The notes beneath the pieces were generated by a model. That model saw only the letters and a program-made list of their open reading frames with translations, did no database searches and was not told the DNA's origin. From Rhodospirillaceae bacterium (lineage in GTDB: Bacteria; Pseudomonadota; Alphaproteobacteria; Rhodospirillales; Rhodospirillaceae): 64,000 bases of DNA. Made by a program: the position numbers and the translations under genes. Shown here piece by piece: positions 9,089-16,396 of this stretch. The DNA lies in assembly GCA_040219235.1 (NCBI GenBank), contig JAVJSV010000012.1:124001-188000 (forward strand), given 5' to 3'. Every line of letters starts with the position of its first letter. The stretch's first letter is position 1.

Positions 9089-9140
9089 TTCACATGACCC
9101 TTCATTGACGGGTGCCACAGCCTTCCTTACATACCCGGAC

Positions 9141-10226
9141 ATGGAACGCAGCTTTTCATCCTTAATCAGTGCTGGAACTGAGCCTCTATTGGAGCTCAAC
9201 GCCCGCTCGCGAGAAGTCTTTCGGCATATCGTTGATGCTTATGTTGAGACGGGCGAGCCAATTGGATCGCGCACCATCGCGCGAAAGTTGGATGATTCTT
9301 TATCCGCGGCCACCATTCGCAACGTCATGTCTGATCTGGAACTGGCGGGTCTCTTGTTTGCGCCCCATACGTCTGCCGGTCGTTTGCCAACGGAAGCAGG
9401 TTTAAGGCTATTCGTTTCCGGTCTTTTGCAGGTCGGCGGCCTGGACTCTGATGAGCGCAAGCAAATCGAAGCCCAATGCGCCAGCGCAGGTAAAAGTGTG
9501 CAAGATGTCCTGGAAGGCGCCTCGGCTACGTTATCCGGTCTCAGCCGTCAGGCAGGTTTGGTGATGTCGCCGAAATCTGAGGATTCGCTCAAGCATATTG
9601 AATTTGTCAGCCTGGGTCCGGGGCGAGCCTTGGTGGTGATGATTTCTGAGTCTGGCCTGGTGGAAAACCGGGTCATTGAAGTGCCCGATGGGTTGCCCCC
9701 CTCTGCCCTTATTGAAGCCGGTAATTTCCTGTCGGCGCGTCTTCGCGGTCAAACCCTAACGGAGACCCGTGGTAAAATTCTGACGGATCTAGAACAGCAC
9801 CGCGCCCAGTTGGATGAACTGACGTCTAAGCTGGTGGCTGACGGATTGGCGACATGGTCCGGTGATCAGTCTTCCGGGGGTTCTCTTATCATTCGGGGAC
9901 AAGCCAACCTGCTCAACGATGTGACAGCGCTGGAAGATTTGGAACGCGTGCGCCATTTATTTGAGGTGCTGGAGACGCGCGAACAGATGATCCGCCTGGT
10001 CGATCTGGTCGGCGAGGCGCAAGGCGTCCAGATTTACATTGGGGCAGAGAATGAACTGTTTAATCTTGCCGGGTGTTCAATGGTGGTTGCACCCTTTAAG
10101 AACGGCAGGGAACAGATCGTTGGTGCGGTGGGGGTCATAGGGCCGACACGCATCAATTACGCACGCATCATTCCGATGGTGGATTACACGGCTAAGGTGG
10201 TCGGTCGTCTCCTCGGACAATCCTAA
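9141..10226 (+). CDS. hrcA: HrcA heat-inducible transcription repressor
   Basis: A 361-aa repressor of class I heat-shock genes which binds CIRCE elements. The N-terminal winged helix is recognisable (SREVFRHIVDAYVETGEPIGS, then SAATIRNVMSDLELAGLL and APHTSAGRLPTEAGLR), and the GAF-like/insert domains follow, ending with VVAPFKNGREQIVGAVGVIGPTR and a Y-A-R-I-IP-VDYTA tail. I chose ATG 9141 because the family N-terminus begins here; the frame is open further upstream but overlaps the cyclotransferase gene. grpE follows 26 bases later, the classic hrcA-grpE pair. I see no CIRCE inverted repeat upstream of this gene or of dnaK, so its targets are probably elsewhere (for example groESL). Confidence 0.95.
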   Translation: MERSFSSLISAGTEPLLELNARSREVFRHIVDAYVETGEPIGSRTIARKLDDSLSAATIRNVMSDLELAGLLFAPHTSAGRLPTEAGLRLFVSGLLQVGGLDSDERKQIEAQCASAGKSVQDVLEGASATLSGLSRQAGLVMSPKSEDSLKHIEFVSLGPGRALVVMISESGLVENRVIEVPDGLPPSALIEAGNFLSARLRGQTLTETRGKILTDLEQHRAQLDELTSKLVADGLATWSGDQSSGGSLIIRGQANLLNDVTALEDLERVRHLFEVLETREQMIRLVDLVGEAQGVQIYIGAENELFNLAGCSMVVAPFKNGREQIVGAVGVIGPTRINYARIIPMVDYTAKVVGRLLGQS

Positions 10227-10252
10227 AAATAGACTACACAGGACTCTCGACT

Positions 10253-10972
10253 ATGTCTGATACCAACGATAACGCTCAAAACCCAACGTCAGAGGAAGGC
10301 CGACCGCAACAGAACGAAGCGGCTTTTGAGACGACGCCCGCGGCAGCTGCGCCTACTGCCGCCGAAGTTGCTGCAGAAGAGTTTGCTGCAGAAGCTGCTT
10401 CAAATGCTGGCCAGGCTGAAGATGCGCCACCGACACCGGAAGAGCGTATTGCGCAATTGGAAGCGGCCTTGGCCGATGCACACCGCAATCGCTTGCTGGC
10501 CCTTGCCGAGGCTGAAAATGCAGGCAAACGCGCTGACAGACGTATTTCAGACAATGCCAAATATGCAACGTCGAACATTTGTAAGGCGATCCTGCAAGTT
10601 GCTGACAATCTCGAGCGCGCCTTGTTGGCCGCCCCCGAAGAGTTGCGCGTCGGCAATGACGTTGTGAAAAACCTCGCTGTGGGGGTGGAGATGACCGGCA
10701 AGGAACTGGCGACCGTTTTGGAATCACAAAATGTCAAAAAGTTTGTCTCTCTGAACCAGCCGTTTGACGCCAACCTTCATCAAGCCATGCAGGAGGTTGA
10801 GCGCACAGATGTGCCGTCCGGCACGGTCGTGCAAGTGGTCCAGGACGGCTACATGATGGCGGATCGCCTGTTGCGCCCGGCCATGGTTGTGGTTTCAAAA
10901 GGGGGCCCAAAGCGCGCCGCCCCTGAGGATGCTGCTGCGGATAACAACGCAGGCGTTGATAAATCGGTCTAA
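10253..10972 (+). CDS. grpE: GrpE nucleotide exchange factor
   Basis: A 239-aa co-chaperone that releases ADP from DnaK. An acidic, alanine-rich disordered N-terminus (about residues 1-60) leads into the long coiled coil (EERIAQLEAALADAHRNRLLALAEAENAGKR) and the beta domain with NQPFDANLHQAMQEV and VVQDGYMMADRLLRPAMVVVSK. Slightly longer than the E. coli protein (197 aa) because of the acidic extensions at both ends, common in alphaproteobacteria. It follows hrcA by 26 bases and is likely co-transcribed with it; its partners dnaK and dnaJ lie 7 kb downstream. Confidence 0.96.
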   Translation: MSDTNDNAQNPTSEEGRPQQNEAAFETTPAAAAPTAAEVAAEEFAAEAASNAGQAEDAPPTPEERIAQLEAALADAHRNRLLALAEAENAGKRADRRISDNAKYATSNICKAILQVADNLERALLAAPEELRVGNDVVKNLAVGVEMTGKELATVLESQNVKKFVSLNQPFDANLHQAMQEVERTDVPSGTVVQVVQDGYMMADRLLRPAMVVVSKGGPKRAAPEDAAADNNAGVDKSV

Positions 10973-10992
10973 CCGATAAGCTGGTCTAACCG
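10963..10992 (+). repeat. Repeat and small hairpin at the grpE stop codon
   Basis: GGTCTAACCG occurs twice, at 10966-10975 (spanning the grpE TAA) and 10983-10992. The first copy forms a 6-bp stem with a 3-base loop (10963-10977). A T-run follows some 25 bases later, at about 11007, too far away for a standard intrinsic terminator. It may be a weak transcript end; function uncertain. Confidence 0.35.
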
Positions 10993-11110
10993 TAAGTCAC
11001 GATCGTATTTTTCTGGTTAGCCACGACGTGTGCTTGAACTGCCGGGAACGCCGTGTCACGACTCTGGTATAAGTTTCTAAGTAGGACTTAGGCTATCAGG
11101 GAGTGGCAGT

Positions 11111-12367
11111 ATGCAGATCACACGTGGGCGCGTGGTTATCGGGTTTATCGCAACGTTGGGGTTGATTGCCCCAGTTACGGCTGAGCCACTTGATCAGACG
11201 GTTGGCCAAATCTTAAGGGTCGACCTTAATAGCCTTGCTGAACCGAATCCCGAGTATGAGGGCCGTCCGCGCGAAATGAATTTTTCGCGCCCGCGCGAGC
11301 GCACTCCTGAAGACAAGCCCATTGTGCCGGAAGGATTTCGCGTCGCCCTGTATGCAGAAGGGTTGGTGCATGCCAGAAATATGGCGGTCGCGCCCAACGG
11401 CGATGTCTTTATTGCTGAGCCGCGGGCAAATCGCATTACCGTTCTGAGAGATTCCGATCAAGATGGGGTCGCAGATGAAATCTTCACGTATATTGATAAC
11501 CTCAACATGCCCCATGGCATTGCGTTCATTCAGGACGCGGTCTTAATTGCCGATAAGGTTGGCGTTCGCAAATACCCCTACAGCGCAGACGGAACCGTCA
11601 CCCCGTCCTCTAGCCAATTACTCACGCCGTTGGGCGCGCTGGGCGATCCCGAGACACGTTTTCACTGGTCCCGCAATGTAGCCGTGCATCCAGATGGAAG
11701 CCGTTTTTACGTCGGTGTCGGGTCTGCCAGCAATCTTGATGAAGACCCGGAGCCCTACGCCACCATTCAGGAATTCCCTATGAGCGGCGGGCCGGGCCGG
11801 ACATTTGCATCTGGGATTCGTGTTCCGACCGAAGTCAAATTTTATCCGGGAACGGAAGACCTTTATACTGTTGTCAACGAGCGTGACCGGCAGGGCAATG
11901 AATTGGTGCCGGATTACTTTACGCGGGTGCCAGATGGTGCGTTCTTCGGCTGGCCGTACAGTTATATGGGCTCTAACCCGCAACCGGGTTTTGCCGACCG
12001 GCGCCCGGATTTGGTGGCCGCAGCGATTGCACCGGACGTGCCTTTTCTCTCCCATTCAGCGGCAATTGATCTTGAGTTCTATACCGGCGCACAGTTTCCT
12101 GAGGCCTATCGCGGCGGCGCTTTTGTAACCCTGCACGGATCGTGGAATGCGAGCCAGCCGCGCGGCTACTCGCTGGTGTATGTGCCGTTCAGTGACGGAA
12201 AACCAATTGGTGAGTACCAGGTTTTTGCGGTTGGTTTTTGGAATGGCGACGCTGAAAACAGCCAGGTCTGGGGCCGCCCCGCCGGTGTAGTGATGCTGTC
12301 CGATGGCAGTGTGTTGTTATCCGATGATGTGGGCCAGACGGTGTGGAGAATCACCTATGTGGAATAG
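11111..12367 (+). CDS. Exported sorbosone/glucose dehydrogenase-like beta-propeller protein, copy 1
   Basis: A 418-aa protein with a signal peptide (about residues 1-24, cleavage after VTA) and a six-bladed propeller of the PQQ-dependent sorbosone/soluble glucose dehydrogenase family. Signature stretches: NMAVAPNGDVFIAEP, DSDQDGVAD (calcium-loop-like), MPHGIAF, WSRNVAVHPDGSRFYVGVGS, VVNERD, GWPYSYMGSNPQP, HGSWNASQPRGY and VWGRPAGV. It would oxidise a sugar or alcohol in the periplasm and pass electrons to the respiratory chain. No PQQ synthesis genes are in the window. The gene is followed by a paralog whose start overlaps it by 11 bases. It is the first gene of a six-gene plus-strand unit. 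The cofactor and substrate are inferred from family only. Confidence 0.87.
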   Translation: MQITRGRVVIGFIATLGLIAPVTAEPLDQTVGQILRVDLNSLAEPNPEYEGRPREMNFSRPRERTPEDKPIVPEGFRVALYAEGLVHARNMAVAPNGDVFIAEPRANRITVLRDSDQDGVADEIFTYIDNLNMPHGIAFIQDAVLIADKVGVRKYPYSADGTVTPSSSQLLTPLGALGDPETRFHWSRNVAVHPDGSRFYVGVGSASNLDEDPEPYATIQEFPMSGGPGRTFASGIRVPTEVKFYPGTEDLYTVVNERDRQGNELVPDYFTRVPDGAFFGWPYSYMGSNPQPGFADRRPDLVAAAIAPDVPFLSHSAAIDLEFYTGAQFPEAYRGGAFVTLHGSWNASQPRGYSLVYVPFSDGKPIGEYQVFAVGFWNGDAENSQVWGRPAGVVMLSDGSVLLSDDVGQTVWRITYVE

Positions 12368-13601
12368 GCTCGGTTATTTTTTGGCAATCGGAGTTCTGTT
12401 TGGTACAAATTCTGTAACGGCTCAGGAGTTGTTTGAGCAGGAACCCGGAACCGTTATTTCGATTGATATCAACGCGCTGCCTCAACCCTATTCACCCCCA
12501 AGCCCCGCTAACCCACCACGGACGCTTCCGAAACCGGCCCGTGCCCTGCCGACCACGCTGCCTGGTTTCAGCGTCAACGCTTTTGCCTCTAGCCTCAAAG
12601 ATGCGCGCAACCTTAAAGTGGCTCCCGATGGCACGGTGTTTCTCAGCGAACCCAGAATTGGCCAGATCACACTGTTGCGGGATACCGACAACGATGGCCG
12701 CGCTGATGTTGTGACGGCTTTTGCGGACGGCTTTAGAAACCCCCACGGTATTGCGATCGGCAACGGCTTTATTTTGATCGGTGATCTCAATGGCGTTTGG
12801 CGGCTGCCCTATGCTGAGGGCGACACCAAAGCATCGGTTGACCCTGTGCAGGTTACCAAACGCGGCGCGCTAGGAGATCCTGGCGGGCATTCCACGCGAA
12901 ACGTGGTTCTGCACCCCGACGGGTCGCGCTTTTATGTGGCGATCGGCAGTCGTGGTAATATTGCAGAAGAGCCCGAGCCTCGCGCTACCATCCAAGAGTT
13001 CCAGATCGACGGGTCAGTGCAGCGCACCTTTGCCAGTGGGCTACGCAATCCGGTTGGTATGGCTTTCTATCCCGGCAGTTCGGATCTCTATACTGTTGTC
13101 AATGAGCGCGATGGTCTCCACGACGAGTTGGTGCCTGAGTATATGACCCGTGTGATCGACGGCGGTTTTTACGGCTGGCCTTACAGTTACATGGGGTCAA
13201 ACCCTCAGCCCAACTTTGCGGATAAGCGGCCGGACTTGGTTGAAGCCACCATCGTTCCGGACACGCTGTTCCGGTCGCATTCTGCCCCCATTGGGTTGGT
13301 GTTTTACACCGGCACTCAGTTTCCGGCTGAATATCAGGGCGGTGCCTTCGTGACCCTTCGCGGGTCGTGGAATGCTGCTCAGCCGCGCGGCTATAACGTT
13401 GTGTATGTGCCTGTCGAAGACGGAGTCAGTCAAAATCAATACACGGTGTTTGCCTCCGGTCTTTGGGCCAAAGGTGAGGACAGAGCGGAGGTTTGGGGAC
13501 GGCCAACCGGTATCACCATGACGCCGGAGGGCTCGCTTCTGTTTGCCGATGACGTGAGTCAAACCGTATGGCGGGTAACTTACGACGGCGCAGCACCATG
13601 A
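12357..13601 (+). CDS. Exported sorbosone/glucose dehydrogenase-like beta-propeller protein, copy 2
   Basis: A 414-aa paralog of the preceding protein with its own signal peptide (about 1-23, cleavage near VTA/QE) and the same propeller motifs (NLKVAPDGTVFLSEP, DTDNDGRAD, NPHGIAIG, STRNVVLHPDGSRFYVAIGS, VVNERD, GWPYSYMGSNPQP, VWGRPTGI). I start it at ATG 12357, inside the end of copy 1, because the signal peptide begins there; upstream codons in the same frame belong to an unrelated reading of copy 1. One notable difference: the conserved HGSWN of copy 1 reads RGSWN here. Proline-rich linker around residues 40-60. Its stop overlaps the start of the first ASCH gene (ATGA). Probably a recent duplication with divergence in specificity. 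Confidence 0.85.
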   Translation: MWNRLGYFLAIGVLFGTNSVTAQELFEQEPGTVISIDINALPQPYSPPSPANPPRTLPKPARALPTTLPGFSVNAFASSLKDARNLKVAPDGTVFLSEPRIGQITLLRDTDNDGRADVVTAFADGFRNPHGIAIGNGFILIGDLNGVWRLPYAEGDTKASVDPVQVTKRGALGDPGGHSTRNVVLHPDGSRFYVAIGSRGNIAEEPEPRATIQEFQIDGSVQRTFASGLRNPVGMAFYPGSSDLYTVVNERDGLHDELVPEYMTRVIDGGFYGWPYSYMGSNPQPNFADKRPDLVEATIVPDTLFRSHSAPIGLVFYTGTQFPAEYQGGAFVTLRGSWNAAQPRGYNVVYVPVEDGVSQNQYTVFASGLWAKGEDRAEVWGRPTGITMTPEGSLLFADDVSQTVWRVTYDGAAP

Positions 13602-14065
13602 AAAAATCACCCACCACAGACTCATTTTGGGCTCAGGCGCAGACAACGGGTGTGGTTTCAGGTGATGACTATTGGGTGCGCCGGATCGGCGCCAATAAAT
13701 TTGTCGTCGACAGTATTTTGTCGCTTGTTTTGGACGGTGAGAAATGCGGCACATTCGGCTTGAAGTGGCTGCACGAGCGCCAGCCTGAAACCGCGCCCGT
13801 CTTAAATGGCTATGCCGTATTGGTTAATATGGATGAAGCCCCAAAGGCCATTATCAAAACAACAAAGATCACACCTGTTGCCTATAAGGATATCACAGAG
13901 GAACATCTGGTGATCGAAGGGCCTGGTGCCCGCGCCCTTGACCGGTGGCGCGATATTCACTGGCCCTATTGGCAAGAATTATTAAAGCCCTATGACCTTC
14001 AACCAACCCAAGAGATGCTGGTGATGGTTGAACACTTCGATTTGGTCTTTCCAAAACGGGCCTAG
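13598..14065 (+). CDS. ASCH-domain protein, copy 1 (cytoplasmic)
   Basis: A 155-aa protein consisting essentially of one ASCH domain (FW at 10-11, WVRRIG at 26-31, GEKCGTF at 47-53, AIIKTT at 84-89, ITEEHLVIEG at 99-108, WRDIHWPYW). ASCH is a PUA-like fold; the best-known member, E. coli YqfB, is an N4-acetylcytidine amidohydrolase with a Lys-Thr-Glu catalytic set. By eye, the equivalents Lys49, Thr52 and Glu107 are all present, so a deacetylase-type activity on a modified nucleoside is possible but unproven. Start ATG 13598 overlaps the preceding stop (ATGA), implying coupling. A GNAT gene begins 4 bases after its stop. Confidence 0.78.
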   Translation: MKKSPTTDSFWAQAQTTGVVSGDDYWVRRIGANKFVVDSILSLVLDGEKCGTFGLKWLHERQPETAPVLNGYAVLVNMDEAPKAIIKTTKITPVAYKDITEEHLVIEGPGARALDRWRDIHWPYWQELLKPYDLQPTQEMLVMVEHFDLVFPKRA

Positions 14066-14069
14066 TTCA

Positions 14070-14933
14070 ATGCCGACTCTCAGGGCTTTAACCCCAGACG
14101 ATACTCAAGTTTTGCACGTGTTCCTGGAACGGCATCGCCAATCCTCGATGTTGTTGCGCTCCAATGTGGTGCATGGCGGCTTGGTGTACGCCGGCCTACA
14201 CCACCAGGGTCACTATGCCGGGTCATTTGAGGGTGATGTTTTAACGGATGTTGCGGCCCACTATTGGAACGGTAACGTTATTCTGCAAGCGCCTAAGCGG
14301 CCTTTAGAGGTCGCGCAGGCTGTGGTTAAAAATTCCGGGCGGGCCGTGAATGGGGTTCTAGGTCCCTGGTTCCAGGTTCAGGCGGTCGAACCCCATCTTG
14401 ATCTTGATCGCAGCCGGCTGGGTAAGATTGTACCGGAGCATCTCTACGCGTTGCAGCTCTCAGATCTCAAAGTGCCGTCTCAACTCGCGTCAGGGAATGT
14501 TCGCCACCGATTGGCGCATAAAGATGATTTGCCTACGCTGGTGGCGTGGCGGCGAATATATGATCGCATCACTATGGGATTTCCAGAACACGCCATAAGC
14601 GACATGCGAAATGCAGACATGCTTGGTCTTATGATTGAAGATCAACGTCTTTGGGTTCTCGTGAAAGACGGCATGCTGGTCAGCATGACCGGTTTCAACG
14701 CCATACTGCCAGATACGGTCCAGGTGGGAGGCGTATTCACCCCTGAACAGCATCGTGGGCATGGTTATGCGCGATCAGCGGTCGCGGCCTCGCTGCTCGA
14801 TGCGCGAGACGCTGGGGCAACAGAAGCATTATTATTTACGGAAATGGATAACTATCCAGCACAGAAAGCTTATGAAGCACTCGGTTTCGTAAACGTTGGC
14901 GACTACGGTATGATTGTTCTTGATCCATGCTAA
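14070..14933 (+). CDS. GNAT-family N-acetyltransferase
   Basis: A 287-aa protein with a C-terminal GNAT domain: the acetyl-CoA pyrophosphate loop is QHRGHGYA (motif A, Q/RxxGxG/A) after the VGGVFT strand, and the later motif B region is YPAQKAYEALGF. The first 150 residues form a divergent domain, possibly a second degenerate GNAT fold as in other two-domain members. I start at ATG 14070, 4 bases after the ASCH copy 1 stop; an upstream in-frame ATG (14028) lies inside that gene and adds nothing recognisable. Lying between ASCH genes, it might acetylate the same molecule or pathway the ASCH proteins act on; that is a guess from context. Confidence 0.82.
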   Translation: MPTLRALTPDDTQVLHVFLERHRQSSMLLRSNVVHGGLVYAGLHHQGHYAGSFEGDVLTDVAAHYWNGNVILQAPKRPLEVAQAVVKNSGRAVNGVLGPWFQVQAVEPHLDLDRSRLGKIVPEHLYALQLSDLKVPSQLASGNVRHRLAHKDDLPTLVAWRRIYDRITMGFPEHAISDMRNADMLGLMIEDQRLWVLVKDGMLVSMTGFNAILPDTVQVGGVFTPEQHRGHGYARSAVAASLLDARDAGATEALLFTEMDNYPAQKAYEALGFVNVGDYGMIVLDPC

Positions 14934-14959
14934 AATTTGGAGCCGCAAAGGAGAATTAA

Positions 14960-15466
14960 ATGACTCGAAGCATTGTTATGGGCGGCGGTGGTGCGGCGAC
15001 ACCGGACCACGCAAAACTAGACCCCTTCTGGGAAGACGTAAAAGGTACTGTGCCTGGTTTAGGCGAAGATCATCAAGTGCGGTCTCTTGGGATTGATGAA
15101 GAAACAACGGGTATGATCTTGGAGTTCATTAAAGCAAAAACCAAGGTTGCAACGTTCAGTTTGCCTTGGGTTATGGCTGCTGAAAAGCACCCTGAAACAA
15201 AACCCGGAACGCCCGTTATCCTCACAGGATACGATGGAACACCGCGCGCTGTCGTGCGCATCACCAGTATTCGCGAAACGACTTTTGGTGAGATTGGGCC
15301 GGAAGAAACCAAGCTAGATGGTCCGCCCGTGCAAGACCCTGACGTTTGGTTGCCGCTGCATCGGGACTATTGGAACGGCTTGCTATCGCAGTATGGAAAA
15401 AAATGTTCAGACGATATGCCCGTCTTGGTCGAGCCTTTTGAACTCTTGTATTTTAAAGAGGTATGA
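14960..15466 (+). CDS. ASCH-domain protein, copy 2 (cytoplasmic)
   Basis: A 168-aa paralog of ASCH copy 1 with a glycine-rich N-terminal tail (MGGGGAA) before the domain. Shared landmarks: FW at 23-24, VRSLG at 40-44, KVATFSLPW at 62-70, GTPRAVVRIT at 93-102, LDGPP at 119-123 and W-x3-H-x2-YW near the end. Lys62 and Thr65 match the YqfB-type catalytic residues, but the third position is Asp120 instead of Glu. A good ribosome site (AAAGGAG) precedes ATG 14960, which lies 26 bases after the GNAT stop. The stop overlaps the start of the third ASCH gene by 4 bases. Biochemical role unknown. Confidence 0.75.
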   Translation: MTRSIVMGGGGAATPDHAKLDPFWEDVKGTVPGLGEDHQVRSLGIDEETTGMILEFIKAKTKVATFSLPWVMAAEKHPETKPGTPVILTGYDGTPRAVVRITSIRETTFGEIGPEETKLDGPPVQDPDVWLPLHRDYWNGLLSQYGKKCSDDMPVLVEPFELLYFKEV

Positions 15467-15981
15467 ACATGCTGCACATTGTTGGAATATTCTTGATTAT
15501 CTTATTTCCGAGTATCGCTTCTGCGACATCGGTCAATGAATTTTGGCAAGCGTGCTTGCCTGAAATTTCGACGCCCCCAGAAGACGGCTACTATCGCGTC
15601 CGCTCAATCGGCAGCACACCGGAGGCGACGGAAACCATCACCAAACTCATTCTTGCCGGTGATAAAACTGGTACGTTTACGTCTCCATGGATGTATGAAG
15701 GTGACCAGTCCATCACACCTGTGATCAGTGGTTATTCAGTCCTGACAGATTCTACTGGTACACCCCGTGCCGTGCTGCGCACAACGTCTTTGCTTACGCT
15801 GCCGTTCAATCAGATCACCGAAAAAGAAACAGCTTTGGATGGTCCGGCTATACGCTCCCTAGATGTCTGGCAGCCGATACATGTTCGGTTCTTCACCAGT
15901 GAACTTGCGACGCGCGGCAAAGCTTTTGTGGAAGACATGCCGGTGAGTGTCGAAAAATTTGAGGTGGTGTGCACGGGTTAA
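15463..15981 (+). CDS. ASCH-domain protein, copy 3, with signal peptide (exported)
   Basis: A 172-aa ASCH paralog preceded by a hydrophobic segment IVGIFLIILFP (residues 6-16) and a consensus signal peptidase site near ASA/TS (about residue 21). The n-region lacks Lys or Arg, so export is likely but not certain. Domain landmarks: FW at 27-28, RVRSIG at 45-50, GDKTGTF at 66-72 with Lys68 and Thr71, GTPRAVLRTT at 99-108 and LDGPA at 125-129 with Asp126 in place of the YqfB Glu. It overlaps copy 2 by 4 bases (ATGA); Met3 (15469) is an alternative start. An exported ASCH domain is unusual because characterised members act on RNA or nucleosides in the cytoplasm. Confidence 0.75.
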   Translation: MNMLHIVGIFLIILFPSIASATSVNEFWQACLPEISTPPEDGYYRVRSIGSTPEATETITKLILAGDKTGTFTSPWMYEGDQSITPVISGYSVLTDSTGTPRAVLRTTSLLTLPFNQITEKETALDGPAIRSLDVWQPIHVRFFTSELATRGKAFVEDMPVSVEKFEVVCTG

Positions 15982-16373
15982 GGACTGTGCTGTAAAATAC
16001 ACTCCGCTTCGATTTCCACCAGCCAGTCTTTGACCAAGAGTTCCTTCACAACCACCATGGTTGCGGCTGGTTTTATGGACGCAAAGACCTCCCCGTGCGC
16101 GCGTCCGACCTCTTGCCAGTCCTCTGCATGGACCAAGTAAATGCGTGTTCTAACAACATCTTCCATGCGCCCGCCGAGATTCGTTATGGCGTGGGCAATG
16201 ATCTCCAGGCAGCGCTTGGCTTGGCCATACGCGTCGCCTGGGTTGGCTGTTGTTCCATCCGTAGCAATAGGGCCGGTGCCTGAAACCACGATCGTATGAC
16301 CAACGCGCACAGCACGGCAGAACCCAATTGAGGTTTCGTAAGGAGAGCCGGATGTTGTTGATGTGCGACTCAT
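15978..16373 (-). CDS. RidA/YjgF/YER057c/UK114-family protein
   Basis: A 131-aa protein of the RidA superfamily, whose best-known member deaminates reactive enamine/imine intermediates from PLP enzymes. Family features: FCRAVRVGHTIVVSGT, AYGQAKRCLEIIAHAITNLGG, DVVRTRIYLV and the terminal strand WLVEIEAECI. The arginine of VVRTRIYL corresponds to a conserved surface position; whether the RidA catalytic arginine is present cannot be settled by eye. It is probably an RidA-like subfamily rather than archetypal RidA. It converges with ASCH copy 3 (4-base overlap of the 3' ends) and follows alkB on the minus strand by 23 bases. Confidence 0.85.
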   Translation of the reverse strand: MSRTSTTSGSPYETSIGFCRAVRVGHTIVVSGTGPIATDGTTANPGDAYGQAKRCLEIIAHAITNLGGRMEDVVRTRIYLVHAEDWQEVGRAHGEVFASIKPAATMVVVKELLVKDWLVEIEAECILQHSP

Positions 16374-16396
16374 AATAAACCTCTATTAATTTCCCT

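Noticed and set aside
10276-10773. 165-codon open frame antisense to grpE
   Set aside because: A shadow of the alanine-rich GrpE coding sequence; grpE is certain and the antisense protein shows only low-complexity Ser/Ala.
13197-13754. 185-codon open frame antisense to the second dehydrogenase and first ASCH gene
   Set aside because: It spans two well-supported genes and has no family pattern of its own.
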